Origin: Schistocerca nitens
Lineage: Eukaryota > Arthropoda > Insecta > Orthoptera > Acrididae
Direction of reading: 5' to 3'
DNA: 64,000 nt
Assembly: GCF_023898315.1 (NCBI RefSeq)
Contig: NC_064618.1
Coordinates: 187,355,548 to 187,419,547, forward strand
This document shows, piece after piece, positions 1 to 11,566 of the stretch. A model generated the notes under the pieces. It worked only from the letters and a program-made list of their open reading frames with translations, did no database searches and was not told where the DNA came from. Made by a program: the position numbers and the translations under genes. Numbering within the stretch: the stretch's first letter is position 1; every line of letters starts with the position of its first letter.

Positions 1-797
1 GTCTATTTGTGATCGCTGAACTGTGTTTACAGCTTACGTACTATTTGTGCCACCTCACATATGTGCCACTTAGGTACATTAGGTGGAAAGTGGTAGTCTT
101 TACAGCTTCCTAAGTGTATGAAAAATTAAGTGCAACAATGGAAACCTAATGATGGAAACATACTGCGAAACTAGAATTCACAAGCTCAACGAGCTGCGAG
201 CAGCTATCGAATTACCCACATGAAACTAATAAGAGGTCGGGCGAACGGTGTAAAAATACTAACGGGTCGACATCCTGTCCCAATCTTTGCTCTGGCGTAG
301 TGCACCATCGAGTAATCTGTGACTGCGATTGTAGCTCTGAGTTAACGTAAGCAACAGATTCTGTCTCGAAGTTTACCGTTAGCCTGACAAATGCACATGT
401 TTTTCATATTCTCAACAAAATTCCAAAGAAAACAATGAAACTCAATTGCAGACTTACGGAAACGTTGTACAGATCGGAACGAGGACTGGGCAGACCTTTA
501 GTCGCTCCCCATCGCAAATGGAATATCTATAAACATGGGCGTTAAAAAGTGATCGAATCCTTAATGGGTGTCACGGCTATCAAGTATATATTACATACAG
601 GGGGCAACTGCTAGTATGCTTCACAATTAATGAAACCGGCCACACTGAACATGACTGCCCTGAACGAAAGGTTTATCTTGAATTCAGTATAACGAAACGT
701 AAACTCTTGTTTTCTAACCTCTTATCAGGACATATTAGGTAACCTTTGGTTAACGGTTCTCCTTCAGCTGAAAGTATTTCAATTACTGTTATGATGA
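1..797. other. Intergenic DNA, nothing recognised
   Basis: AT-rich sequence up to the left TA target site of the first Tc1-like element. I see no long open frame with recognisable domains, no terminal repeats and no tRNA-like box B. Confidence 0.5.
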
Positions 798-799
798 TA

Positions 800-2221
800 C
801 ACTCCTGGAAATTGAAATAAGAACACCGTGAATTCATTGTCCCAGGAAGGGGAAACTTTATTGACACATTCCTGGGGTCAGATACATCACATGATCACAC
901 TGACAGAACCACAGGCACATAGACACAGGCAACAGAGCATGCACAATGTCGGCACTAGTACAGTGTATATCCACCTTTCGCAGCAATGCAGGCTGCTATT
1001 CTCCCATGGAGACGATCGTAGAGATGCTGGATGTAGTCCTGTGGAACGGCTTGCCATGCCATTTCCACCTGGCGCCTCAGTTGGACCAGCGTTCGTGCTG
1101 GACGTGCAGACCGCGTGAGACGACGCTTCATCCAGTCCCAAACATGCTCAATGGGGGACAGATCCGGAAATCTTGCTGGCCAGGGTAGTTGACTTACACC
1201 TTCTAGAGCACGTTGGGTGGCACGGGATACATGCGGACGTGCATTGTCCTGTTGGAACAGCAAGTTCCCTTGCCGGTCTAGGAATGGTAGAACGATGGGT
1301 TCGATGACGGTTTGGATGTACCGTGCACTATTCAGTGTCCCCTCGACGATCACCAGTGGTGTACGGCCAGTGTAGGAGATCGCTCCCCACACCATGATGC
1401 CGGGTGTTGGCCCTGTGTGCCTCGGTCGTATGCAGTCCTGATTGTGGCGCTCACCTGCACGGCGCTAAACACGCATACGACCATCATTGGCGCCAAGGCA
1501 GAAGCGACTCTCATCGCTGAAGACGACACGTCTCCATTCGTCCCTCCATTCACGCCTGTCGCGACACCACTGGAGGCGGGCTGCACGATGTTGGGGCGTG
1601 AGCGGAAGACGGCCTAACGGTGTGCGGGACCGTAGCCCAGAATCATGGAGACGGTTGCGAATGGTCCTCGCCGATACCCCAGGAGCAACAGTGTCCCCAA
1701 TTTGCTGGGAAGTGGCAGTGCGGTCCCCTACGGCACTGCGTAGGATCCTACGGTCTTGGCGTGCATCCGTGCGTCGCTGCGGTCCGGTCCCAGGTCGACG
1801 AGCACGTGCACCTTCCGCCGACCACTGGCGACAACATCGATGTACTGTGGAGACCTCACGCCCCACGTGTTGAGCAATTCGGCGGTACGTCCACCCGGCC
1901 TCCCGCATGCCCACTATACGCCCTCGCTCAAAGTCCGTCAACTGCACATACGGTTCACGTCCACGCTGTCGCGGCATGCTACCAGTGTTAAAGACTGCGA
2001 TGGAGCTCCGTATGCCACGGCAAACTGGCTGACACTGACGGCGGCGGTGCACAAATGCTGCGCAGCTAGCGCCATTCGACGGCCAACACCGCGGTTCCTG
2101 GTGTGTCCGCTGTGCCGTGCGTGTGATCATTGCTTGTACAGGCCTCTCGCAGTGTCCGGAGCAAGTATGGTGGGTCTGACACACCGGTGTCAATGTGTTC
2201 TTTTTTCCATTTCCAGGAGTG
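800..2221 (-). mobile_element. Tc1-like DNA transposon, copy 1 (inverted)
   Basis: The element starts CACTCCTGGAAATTGAAAT and ends with the inverse of CACTCCTGGAAATGGAAAA. The terminal inverted repeats are about 27 bp with two mismatches. TA dinucleotides at 798-799 and 2222-2223 are the target-site duplication typical of Tc1/mariner. The length, 1422 bp, equals that of the second copy at 39582-41003, so neither copy has a net indel. The transposase lies on the minus strand and carries one nonsense codon, so this copy is non-autonomous but could be mobilised by the intact sister copy. The near identity of the two copies implies recent activity. Confidence 0.95.
955..1977 (-). pseudogene. Tc1-like transposase, one nonsense codon
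   Basis: The reading frame starts at the ATG at 1977 (MPRQRGREPY) and ends at the TAG at 955, 341 codons as in the intact copy. Codon 171 is TAG (1467-1465) where the intact copy has TGG (Trp), splitting the protein between the first catalytic Asp and the rest of the DDE domain. I count seven further residue changes against the intact copy, for example Arg20 for His, Gly94 for Arg and Phe270 for Ser. The paired helix-turn-helix region and the SDESRF, QQDNARPH and SPIEHVW motifs are all present. The protein would be a cut-and-paste transposase acting in the nucleus. It is recently inactivated, since no frameshift has accumulated. Confidence 0.93.
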
Positions 2222-2274
2222 TATTTTGAAGCATCTGCCGTGTTCCGTAAATGGTCAGCATATATTCTACCTCA

Positions 2275-2323
2275 CCTCTCTCTCTCTCTCTCTCTCTCCC
2301 TCTCTCTCTCTTTCTCTCTTCTC

Positions 2324-2397
<74 letters not shown>
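2275..2397. repeat. Compound (CT)n / C-run / (CT)n / (CA)n microsatellite
   Basis: Long CT dinucleotide runs broken by a run of C, then a CA run. It begins about 53 bp outside the 5' end of the inverted Tc1-like copy. Open frames across it are artefacts of low complexity. Confidence 0.97.
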
Positions 2398-2605
2398 AAG
2401 ACGATCTGAATGATGCAGTATCTGAACAACTTGTATTTTTTATCAAAATACTAAATCACAGTTAAAATATGCTCATTTTTCGTCATTTTCGTAAGTATCC
2501 AAACAATCTTAATTTTGGGCACCATGTTCAAAAAAGAGAAGATATTGAAAACAGTGATGTAACTTATAATATTTCCATTTACTTTCAGTATCTAAATAAG
2601 CGTGC

Positions 2606-2614
2606 ATACACACA

Positions 2615-2671
<57 letters not shown>

Positions 2672-2675
2672 ATAC
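2606..2675. repeat. (CA)n microsatellite
   Basis: Almost pure CA dinucleotide repeat with a few interruptions near its left edge. Confidence 0.97.
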
Positions 2676-2689
2676 GTAAACACCTGAGA

Positions 2690-3675
2690 AACGTATTACG
2701 CGTGCAGCTGCAGACATGAGTGTTGCCTCTTACTGGATGAAAGAGAGATGGTAATGACTACTTCAGCATTACATAACGCATATCTTTGTGAAGACCTTGT
2801 TAACCAAGCAATGGTGTGTTTGCGTTGATCTCAGTTAGCTGGTGGGATTTGATATGAAGCTTCTCTTCTCATACTAGAGAGTATCGTATCTTAGCAGGCA
2901 GATGTCAACACGACATGAAAAATTGTAGGCTTTGATCACCCGGCGTTTTCATTACGGATTCGTGTTCACGATGTAGAAATACCGTCTTAGCCATAGTTTT
3001 GTGCTCATACAAATAATACTCCAGAGCCTATTAGCAATTCATCGTGTTTAAATGAATTTGATGTCCGGTATACGACTAAAACTATCAACACCAAATTTAG
3101 GATGATCCGCGTTTGGGAGGCAAAAACACCCCCAGAGCTACATTACTGTGCAGTTGGGAGCAATAGTTGATAGACGTATCCGAGCAGAAGAATTTCACCG
3201 GGCAGTGTTGCCAGTGTTGCATGTTTTAGTAGTGCCACGGATTACAATTTCAGTATCTCCTCTTCTATTACTCTATTAATACAGTAACGCTCGTTACAAA
3301 AAGAAAACTGTATCCATTCTGGCTCCATGCTCGTTTACACTTTCTGAGGGTTGCATTAATCTCTTGGTTTACAGCCACGAGTGAGACTTCTGTTAACATG
3401 AAGGAGGGCAGAAGGAATATGTACGAGCCTGCCTTATGGGATGAAATGATAATTAAATCAAGACCCTAACTGCCGACGTGGTAGTCCGTGCGGATTACAC
3501 GTGAACAATATGAGCCTACAATACGAGTGAGATACGTGGTTCAACAGTTCCCGATATTCCTTTATCATTTACCTGTATTCCTTCACTGCACACATATGCG
3601 TCAGTTATAATACCCTAAAAGAATCAAACTACCCATGCACCTACCATGTCTGCAACGAGAACATCTAATAATGAT
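2690..3675. other. Intergenic DNA, nothing recognised
   Basis: AT-rich DNA between the microsatellites and the piggyBac-like remnant. No recognisable coding or terminal repeat signal. Confidence 0.45.
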
Positions 3676-3679
3676 GGTG

Positions 3680-4300
3680 GCAGTGATAAGTGTGTTACTG
3701 TTGCGGACAGTTATTCGGTAGGGCCTGCCAATCATTATAATGATGGTAGTGGTATTTTTTCCTGAAAGAAAATGTCCAAGAAGATTGATCATTGAAGATG
3801 AAGACAGTACCAGTCCTGAGCCATCGAAGCCAAGGATTTGGAAATAAAAAGGTAAGAAACTAAATATCTTTGAGTAGACGCAGACTACTGGCATAGGAGT
3901 ACCAATTTTAGGACGATTGGGACGTACGAGAGAGTTAGACTTTTTCGCATATTGCTCGACAACGCCTTTTGGAATAATATTGTCACGGGAACCAATCGGT
4001 ATGTGGAAAAATAAATAATCTATATAAATATAAGAAAGGAATTTAATGAGACATGGATCCATCTGAGTCTCAATTATGTTAAAATATGGTTTGCTTTATG
4101 CATAATAATGGCTCAAGGAGAAGAATTACAGTTGGACTCTTCTAAGAGAGCCATCACAGAAACACCGATATACAGGCAAAAGGTACCACTGAAAAGATTT
4201 TTGCAAGGCACTGGGTTTTCACATTTTTCAGATAACTGTTCCCTCATTATGTTAGAGAAGTAAATAAGGTCACCTGATTCGCTAGACAGCGAATTACATA
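3680..4300 (+). pseudogene. Decayed piggyBac-like transposase (DDE_Tnp_1_7 type), N-terminal part
   Basis: Several plus-strand frames, separated by stops and shifts, translate to segments typical of piggyBac-family transposases. One near 3790-3842 is acidic and ends PSKPRIWK. One near 3945-4010 reads LFRILLDNAFWNNIVTGTNR, and one near 4080-4215 includes SSKRAITETPIYRQKVPLKR and GFSHFSDN. In family members these blocks precede the catalytic core, which I cannot find downstream, so the copy is truncated or decayed beyond recognition after about 4300. No TTAA-flanked ends were identified. The long minus-strand open frame over the same bases (3601-4062) is a shadow. The family assignment rests on recalled motifs and order. 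Confidence 0.6.
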
Positions 4301-4498
4301 TCTATCAAAGCCACTATAAACATTACCAAAGTTCCTGTATACACCAGTCATATTGTGCATCCTTGTTCCCAAATAGACCTTTTCATTTCCCAGTTTTCTT
4401 AGCTGGTGGAATCTCCTTAAATTTCCCTTCTAGAGAGCATGCTGTATCAGAAAACTTCTATTTTGTACACTTATAATTCTTTCTATATCTTCCACTAT

Positions 4499-4577
4499 AA
4501 TTATTGTTTTCGTTGTCATTATTATTTCCATTATTATTATTACTGTTATCGTTATCATTTGTATTATCATTATTATT
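4499..4577. repeat. Imperfect (ATT)n trinucleotide-rich tract
   Basis: Repeated ATT/TTA triplets with G and C interruptions, as in a decayed trinucleotide microsatellite. Confidence 0.75.
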
Positions 4578-4687
4578 GGCAGCGGCAGTAACAGTAGCAG
4601 AATTTCTGCCAGTATTAAATTTATTAGTTCTTAGTACTATTACTCACATTGTCTCTGTAGACACCCAAAATGGTTTACTACTCTTTT

Positions 4688-4777
4688 TCATATTAAAAAT
4701 GGTTATTCTCTAGGTAATCAGGGTGTACCACTGTTTGTCATATTAAAAATGCTTATTCTTTAGCTAATCTGGGTGTA
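4688..4777. repeat. Short tandem duplication, period 50 bp
   Basis: A block of about 40 bp beginning TCATATTAAAAATG occurs at 4688-4727 and again at 4738-4777 with about four differences. It is a local duplication in noncoding DNA. Confidence 0.85.
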
Positions 4778-4999
4778 AAAATGCTACTGTATCTCTGAAA
4801 CTCTGGTATATTGTAAGAGGGTCCTGGTGGCCTTAATCAGATGAGGATAAATAAATACAGAAATAAAAAATGTAATAAATTTCGTAAAGTAACATTTGCA
4901 ATAAATTAATTCAATAGAAAAATTTAAGAGAAATATGTATAAGGAAAGAGAACGCTATGATTGTTTAATCGTTAATGAAATTTAAGGGGATGAAGTTCG

Positions 5000-6430
5000 T
5001 CAAAGTCTTCTGACTGATTTGATGCCGCCTGTCATCCATTCCTTTCCTATGTCAACCACTTCATCCCAGAATAGCAATTGCAGCCTATGTTCTCAGCAGT
5101 TTACTGAATGTATTCCAGTCTCTGTCTTCCTCTACAGTTTTTACGCCCTACAGCTCTCTCTGTCTCAACAAATGTCCTATCATCCTGTCTCTTCTTCTTG
5201 TCAGCCTTTTCCTAATATTCCTTTCCTCTCTGATTCTGTGCAGAACCTTCACATTCCTTACCTTGTTAGTTTACATAATTTTCAACACACTGCTGTAGCA
5301 CTACATCTAAAGGGCTTCGATTTCCTTCTATTCCGTTTTTGCCGCAGTCCTCGTTGCCCTGTCACACAATGATGTGTTTCAAAGGTACTTTTCCACAAAT
5401 TACTTCCTCAAAGTAAGGCCTATGTTTGATACTAGTGGACTTCTCTCGGTCAGGAATACCCTTCTTGAAAGTGTCAGTCTACTTTTTACGTTCCCCTAGC
5501 ACCTTCCGTAGAGGGTTATTAGGCTGCCTACGTAGCAAAATTCCTGAACTTTATCTACTCCCTAATACCCAATTTCTCGCTGTTCTCGTATCTGCTACTG
5601 CGCATTAATTTAGTCCTTCTTCGGTTTACTCTCAATCCATAAGTTCATCCCATTCAACAGATCTTGTAATTCATCTTTTACTGCCAGTAACACCGTCATC
5701 AGCGAATCTTATCAATGGTATCTGTTCACCTTCAGTTTTAATCCTAAGCTAGAATCGTTCTTTTATTTCAGTCATTGCTTCTTCTATGTACAGATTGAAC
5801 AGTGGTGCCTAAAGGATACGTCCCTGTCTCACACCCGATGTAATCCGTCCACTTAACTCTTGATCTTCCATTGTTATTGTTCCCCCTGGGTTGTTGTACA
5901 TATTGCATATTACACCTTTTCGCCTTTAGCTTACTCCTATTTTTCAACGAATCTCGAACATATTGCAACGTTTTACATTGTCAGACATTTCTTCCAGGTC
6001 GCCAAATCCTATGGACTTGTCTCGATTTTCTTCCTCTTCCTTCTTTTATTAGTCTCATCGTCAGAACTGCATCTCTGGTGACTTAAACAATCCTAAAGCA
6101 AAAACGTGTGCCATCTAGCAAATCCTCAACATTTTTTCCTATCTTCTGTGTACTATTCATGTTAGCAATCTGGCTGCATGAACTGTCAAGATGCTGGGCG
6201 ATAATTTTCGGACTCGTCGGCTCTTGCAGTGTTCGAAATCTTGTGGATGATGTTTTTCCGAAAGTGTGATGGTACATCGCCAATCTCATGTACTCTACAC
6301 CCCAACGTGGGTAACCGTTTTGAGCCACTTTTCCAAATTAATTTAGAAATTCCGATGGAGTTTTATCCACCCCGTCTGCTTTACTTGATCCTCCAAAGCT
6401 CCTTCAAATTCTGATTCTGATTCAGGATCT
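5000..6430 (-). pseudogene. RTE-like LINE, 3' half (reverse transcriptase and C-terminal region), decayed
   Basis: Read on the minus strand, this is the 3' part of the RTE-like LINE also seen at 34743-36830, 42430-42965, 56198-56649 and 62237-64000. The 3' end near 5000-5020 corresponds to the region before the poly(A) of the 56 kb copy. The order of shared blocks (C-terminal region, then RT core towards 6400) is collinear with the 35 kb copy. Many stops and indels are present and no frame longer than about 90 codons survives. The endonuclease half is missing, as expected of a 5'-truncated insertion. Plus-strand open frames in this interval are shadows. Confidence 0.75.
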
Positions 6431-6942
6431 CTTGTACTTAGTCTAATAAACAGTTTAATACCTCGTTGAAGGTAAGGTGTGGGATAGAAATTTATAAATT
6501 GTGCGAGTCGACATCGGGCTAATATGCAATTTTTTAAACGAATTTACGTAAACATTTGTAACTATAGTCTAAAATGGAACATATATTGTTGGGACATAAC
6601 GTTTTAATAGAAAAATATGCTGGGTGATTCTTTTAAAGCAAAATTAAACTGGAGGGATACATAATGAAAAGCTGCATTGTATATTACCACTGAACATGGA
6701 GGATAAATGGGAGTCCATATTATTTTTTTAAAGCAGAAAATTGAAGAAACTACCAAACCATAGGGAAGTTAACAAAACGCCACATTCAGTCAGAAAGATG
6801 TTGTTGATTACAACAGGGGACTGGTTCTTAATGACCGAATACATCAGATATTGGCTACAAATGCTTGAAAGTGTACCGAATAATCTTTTCTATACATTTA
6901 ATATGGCACTTTATGATTCATATATACTGAACATCAAAACAA
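6431..6942. other. Intergenic DNA, nothing recognised
   Basis: AT-rich DNA between the RTE remnant and the SINE target site. No feature supported. Confidence 0.45.
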
Positions 6943-6953
6943 TTGGAAAAATA

Positions 6954-7150
6954 GCCGGCCGGAGTGGCCGTGCGGTTAAAGGCGCTGCAGTCTGGAACCG
7001 CAAGACCGCTACGGTCGCAGGTTCGAATCCTGCCTCGGGCATGGATGTTTGTGATGTCCTTAGGTTAGTTAGGTTTAACTAGTTCTAAGTTCTAGGGGAC
7101 TAATGACCTCAGCAGTTGAGTCCCATAGTGCTCAGAGCCATTTGAACCAT
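6954..7150 (+). mobile_element. tRNA-derived SINE, family A
   Basis: The 197 bp element begins GCCGGCCGGAGTGGCCG, resembling the start of a class II (Leu/Ser-like) tRNA. It carries a box B GGTTCGAATCC at 7020-7030 and ends in the shared tail running from GTCCTTAGG to AGCCATTTGAACC. The 11 bp target-site duplication TTGGAAAAATA is exact at 6943-6953 and 7151-7161. Transcription by RNA polymerase III from the internal promoter is expected. The open frame across it is not a gene. Confidence 0.95.
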
Positions 7151-7161
7151 TTGGAAAAATA

Positions 7162-8178
7162 AACAGAATTACGTCGAGTATGAATTTACATTAGCAGAAG
7201 CATTATTGCAAAACATGCAGTCACAAGTTTTTAAAAGACAAGTACCATTATTGACCACTGGTACACCAATGAGCCTGCATGTGTAACATTGGAGTTACTT
7301 TCTGAAACATATAGATCCCACAACTTTGGAAACTCATCCAACAATGGTCCGCAAAGTATGTAGAAAAAAATAGAAAATGAAATGAAACGACATCAAAATG
7401 CAATTAATGTAAATTCAATACTATGTTACAAGTTGTTCCTGATACCTTATCCACTTGCAACTAATAAATCATTTGTCTCACTGAGGAATCAATCATGTTT
7501 ACTGTTGGTTGCACCGAAGTTATTATTTTTTCGCAGTTCCCTTCGTTGCACTGAAATATATCATACGACTCATACATTTTACGCAGGTTCGAGCAAACGA
7601 CTAAACAGCTCGAATTTTGCTAAATGTTTAGCATACGTACAGGCTGTATAGCAAACAATAATAAATCAATATCTCGCTGCAGATCATTTCAACATAGAGT
7701 CGTGGACCTCTTCTTCTGCATTCGGTGAACCCGTACACGAGATGCTTATCGATAAACACTACAATAGTAAACCTATCCTTGTTGCTATTTATTAATGTTA
7801 TCGTAGCACTAACACTGTCGGAAATACAAATTTAAGACAGACCTGAGCAGCATATGAAAGTTTCACTATCATGAAATTGCTGGGATTTTGTGTTCTCCAT
7901 CGTATCAATAATGTTAATTTTAAACGTTGATGTTCCGTTGTAGCCCACAATACATCTAAAAAGGCAATCTTCCGCAGACCAAAAAATCAATGGAACGGAA
8001 TGAATCGGAGCGCCAAAAAATTCCACAATGAATTTCATTTAGCGGCATTCCCACAGACCATCAAAACAGCACGGAAGTGGACATATCGGAACGCCAAAAA
8101 CTTTGAAAATATATCTCAAATGACGGATTACGACAGATCGTCAATGGAATGGCATGTCAATGTCAAAGATTCACTAGT
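7162..8178. other. Intergenic DNA, nothing recognised
   Basis: AT-rich DNA. The phrase TCGGAGCGCCAAAAA near 8008 recurs as TCGGAACGCCAAAAA near 8087, hinting at a weak decayed repeat of about 80 bp. No gene supported. Confidence 0.4.
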
Positions 8179-8322
8179 CAATATGAAACTTCCTGACAGA
8201 TTAAAACTGTGTGCCGGACCGATACTCGAACTCTGTCTCAGTACAGAACACAGTTTTATTCTGCCAGGAAGTTTTATATCAGCGCACGCTCTGCTGTAGG
8301 GTGAAAATCTCATTCTGGCACT
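8179..8322. repeat. Inverted-repeat fragment of a tRNA-linked repeat family
   Basis: The left arm starts GAAACTTCCTGACAG and the right arm is its near inverse, ending CTGCCAGGAAGTTTTAT at about 8276. The arms of about 30 bp enclose a short spacer with the antisense tRNA-like phrase GATACTCGAACTC. A tail, AGCGCACGCTCTGCTG through TGAAAATCTCATTCTGG, follows. The fragment at 19495-19592 appears to be the sense-oriented head of the same family. Truncated and rearranged. Confidence 0.6.
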
Positions 8323-8329
8323 AGTCGAC

Positions 8330-10301
8330 AGTCTTACGTTGACGTCTCGAATGCGTACGTATCCTTCCCACAGTGTTCACTCATTAACAGTAAAGTAGTA
8401 TTTATTTTGGTTTTTCTTGGTCTTTATTACACTGTTCGCTTTGTTTTCGTGTCACATTGCGAATGATCTTTGAGGACTAGCATCTTCTTCCAACGTGTAT
8501 TCTTTCACTAAAGAGGCCATATATCTAAAAGGAACAAAGATTTTATAATTACTGGACGAAGAAAAAACTTATATTATTCGCAAATCTGAACATAATTTAA
8601 GGAAAAATTAACTCTGCTTGAGGAGAAAATTACAGTTGTTTTAGTCCTTATTTAGTCTTTGGAATGAAAATAACACGATGGAGGGGTTAAAATTGGTGAA
8701 ATAAATATTCCCTCTAAACATTGCCTTCTAGATATTATTTGTCTTAGTTGTATGTAAAGTACTTCATCCAGAAAATAAATCTGCATGATTTGAAACCTTT
8801 GGAAGATATTTTTTTTATTTTTCACGTATAGGCAGTTAACCATACGAACTGTTTAGAGCATCTGTTATTAACGCTACTTTGGCTATTAATGAACTTCTTC
8901 ACTGCTTGTCCGTTAGTAAGGAAACCACATTCCAGCTACCTGTATGACGTTTGTCCATAAGGTACTGGGATAAGCCAGGTAACATTGTGTTGATGTTCCA
9001 TATAGTATTAACACACCTACATTTAATGTTCACGTTGCTTCCGTTTCCTTGAAATCTGAAAATGTCCGGTGGTTTAAGTCTTCTCCTCTACTGTTAAAAT
9101 CTCTTGGCCTCAGAATCTGAGAGCTAACTTCCAGGTTTTCAGGAAAAGCCGTTTTGTCGTGCAAAACGTTTTATTCTTTCTCTATGATTAGTCTCACCAA
9201 GTTATACGCTTCTCGGTGCATTAATTTTAAAAGTATCAAAATGACTTGAATACATTTGTTAACCTTGCAACTGTATTTTAACGTTTTTATCTGAAGTAAC
9301 AACTGTTACCACTGATTTAAGTGATCTGATACTTGCTTGACAACATTCTTCAGAGAGAGGACACATTACAGAATATTAAAAACGTGTAAGTCGTGTTGGC
9401 GGCTAACAACACATTCACAGTACACGTAATATTACTCATAAATACGCGTCTCGACTTTTGACGGGATCAGGTCCGTTTGACCCCATAAACTGCTATGACA
9501 AAGATTGTAAAGATTATATGAGTACTGCGTGTCAAAAACTAACGTATTTTACACCGCATATGGCTTTGCGTACTGGCTGACTTCAGCCTTCATTACCTTA
9601 AACGTGAAAAGAATTCTAGACTTGTCACTAATGATCGTGGAGCAGAGTCAGCATGAACAAAAGCAATTGTAAATCAGACCTGTCCAGGAGTTATTTGAAC
9701 ATCAGTTAAAGCGAAATCAAATCGACCACCAAAAAAGGAAGAAATTCTTGGAAAACACAAACTGAAATACTTTGATGAGAGCTTCAAACGCATAAGAAGA
9801 TGATAGTTAAGCATGGAAAAACAGTCCTTCCAATATTAATGGTGACACAATCACGTCGGTTAAATATCCGAGCACGTTTAAGGCAGCTGCCAGAGAACTG
9901 TAAGAATGCTAGTGTTTGGGAAGCGTTGAACACACTGTATATGAAAAAAAGGTTCTAACGGTCGCTCGATGTTTCTACCATAGTTCACGATTGTGACGTT
10001 ATTAACTAGACGGTGCACACATCTGGAATCTCGGCGTCAGTACACACAGCTGGTCTCACAGGCTCTTACAGTTACCATCGCTTTTGACTTCCATTATGAT
10101 AAGTACATTACGGAGAAAAGTTTTAGTAAATGAAGTGAAATCATTACCTACCAGTCTAATATATTGTTTAAGAGAAAATAATTGTATTTTGGTCAAAGCA
10201 TTTACGCTAATGGAATATAAAATAAGGTGCTACAAAAGTACTGCACATATTCAAGGGGATACATTGTTGATACAGTCTTGGTACGCAGTAACAGAATGAC
10301 A
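8330..10301. other. Intergenic DNA, nothing recognised
   Basis: About 2 kb of AT-rich sequence up to the solo LTR. I find no terminal repeats, SINE head or coding domain. Confidence 0.4.
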
Positions 10302-10306
10302 TAGCG

Positions 10307-10804
10307 TGTGGTGTCACAGCCAGACACCACACTTGCTAGGTGGTAGCTTCAATCGGCCGCGGTCCATTAGTACATGTCGGACCCGCGTGTCGCCACTGGC
10401 AGTGATCGCAGACCGAGCGCCACCACACGGCAGGTCTCGAGAGACTGACTAGCACTCGCCCCAGTTGTACGACGACGTTGCTAGCGACTACACTGACGAA
10501 GCCTTTCTCTCATTTGCCGAGAGACAGTTAGAATAGCCTTCAGCTAAGTTAATGGCTCCGACCTAGCAAGGCGCCATTAACCATTTGTAACGTTGCATGT
10601 ACCTCAAGATAGAGTCTCACTTGTATCATCCAGAATGCTGTATATCAAAGGACGATATAAAAGTTAAGTGTTCTAGCAGCTACGTTCTTTTCTTTATCAC
10701 ATTCATTACGAATCCTGTTCCAGACTTAACGCCAGACGGCGTGAGTTGACGCGTGCCCTTTCGGCTACTTCACTGTGGACTGGCTGCCTTAACAGTCCAC
10801 TACA
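10307..10804 (+). mobile_element. Solo LTR (about 498 bp)
   Basis: The element begins TGTGGTGTC and ends CCACTACA (TG...CA) and is flanked by the 5 bp direct repeat TAGCG at 10302-10306 and 10805-10809. No internal retrotransposon sequence adjoins it, so it is a solo LTR left by LTR-LTR recombination. A TATA-like GATATAAAAG lies at 10654-10663. Both ends carry perfect hairpins: 9 bp arms at 10307-10331 and 8 bp arms at 10775-10800. The direct repeat could also be read as 8 bp (ACATAGCG), which would suit a DNA transposon, but the TG...CA ends and TATA box favour an LTR. Strand is inferred from the TATA box. Confidence 0.8.
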
Positions 10805-10809
10805 TAGCG

Positions 10810-11566
10810 AATCTATTTATTGCAGTTTTTATTAACATATCCGTTTTTTTTCTGTTTTTAGTTTTGCAGTCCTGATATCATACTCGTGCGCCCACAGTTA
10901 AATCCACTTCACAACTTTTTACATCGCAAAGCGCTCCAATTCTGCACGTTACCTTCTTTTGGCTGTTTTTGACATAGCGCTTTATTGAAAGAAGGTCTTG
11001 TAGAACCAAAAAAGAAAACTGCCTAAAGAATTCTTTCTCTCTCAGTTGCTCTTTCTCGTTTGTATTGAAAATAACGTGGTCATTTATCGTAGCTGTGTTC
11101 ATGATGTTATAAAGTACAACGATTGGACATTTTCTTGTATTTCTAGCTACACTAATACAAGGTACCAAGCAGGAAAAAGTGTGTTCTCATACTAATCAAA
11201 CTACTGCACGTAAGTGTGCGCGGGAATAACCTAAGCACACCAAACAATAATCTGACAAGTCTGCATGCAGCTGATCCGTGATACAAGAGACCTGTTTGTC
11301 GTACGCTGACCGGAAGAGCTATTGTTAAAATACGCTGTACCACATACCAAACGACTCCTATTATGGTCACTTTTAGGTTATGAGAACATAACTTCTTGGA
11401 ATCAATTTTCAGACATGGTACTGGTGCGAAAATGTTCTTCGTGGTCTCATAGACCACCAGCATCTACATACGGTTTAAAAGTGTAACGTGAAATTCGTTG
11501 CACACAGTACAGACGCCCCAACAGAGATGAGTGGTCCCGGTGCAGGCAGCAGGTTAGGGCAACCAG
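10810..11566. other. Intergenic DNA, nothing recognised
   Basis: No supported features. The minus-strand frames here are short and lack recognisable motifs. Confidence 0.4.

Noticed and set aside
955-2229. Several long plus-strand frames opposite the inverted Tc1-like transposase (and minus-strand ones opposite the copy at 40 kb)
   Set aside because: They are antisense shadows of a GC-rich coding region with no domain of their own.
3601-4062. 153-codon minus-strand open frame
   Set aside because: It lies opposite piggyBac-like sense fragments and shows no known motif.
6954-7082. Possible functional tRNA gene at the SINE head with perfect box B
   Set aside because: The head continues into the SINE tail and is bounded by a target-site duplication, and the same head occurs in five further copies.
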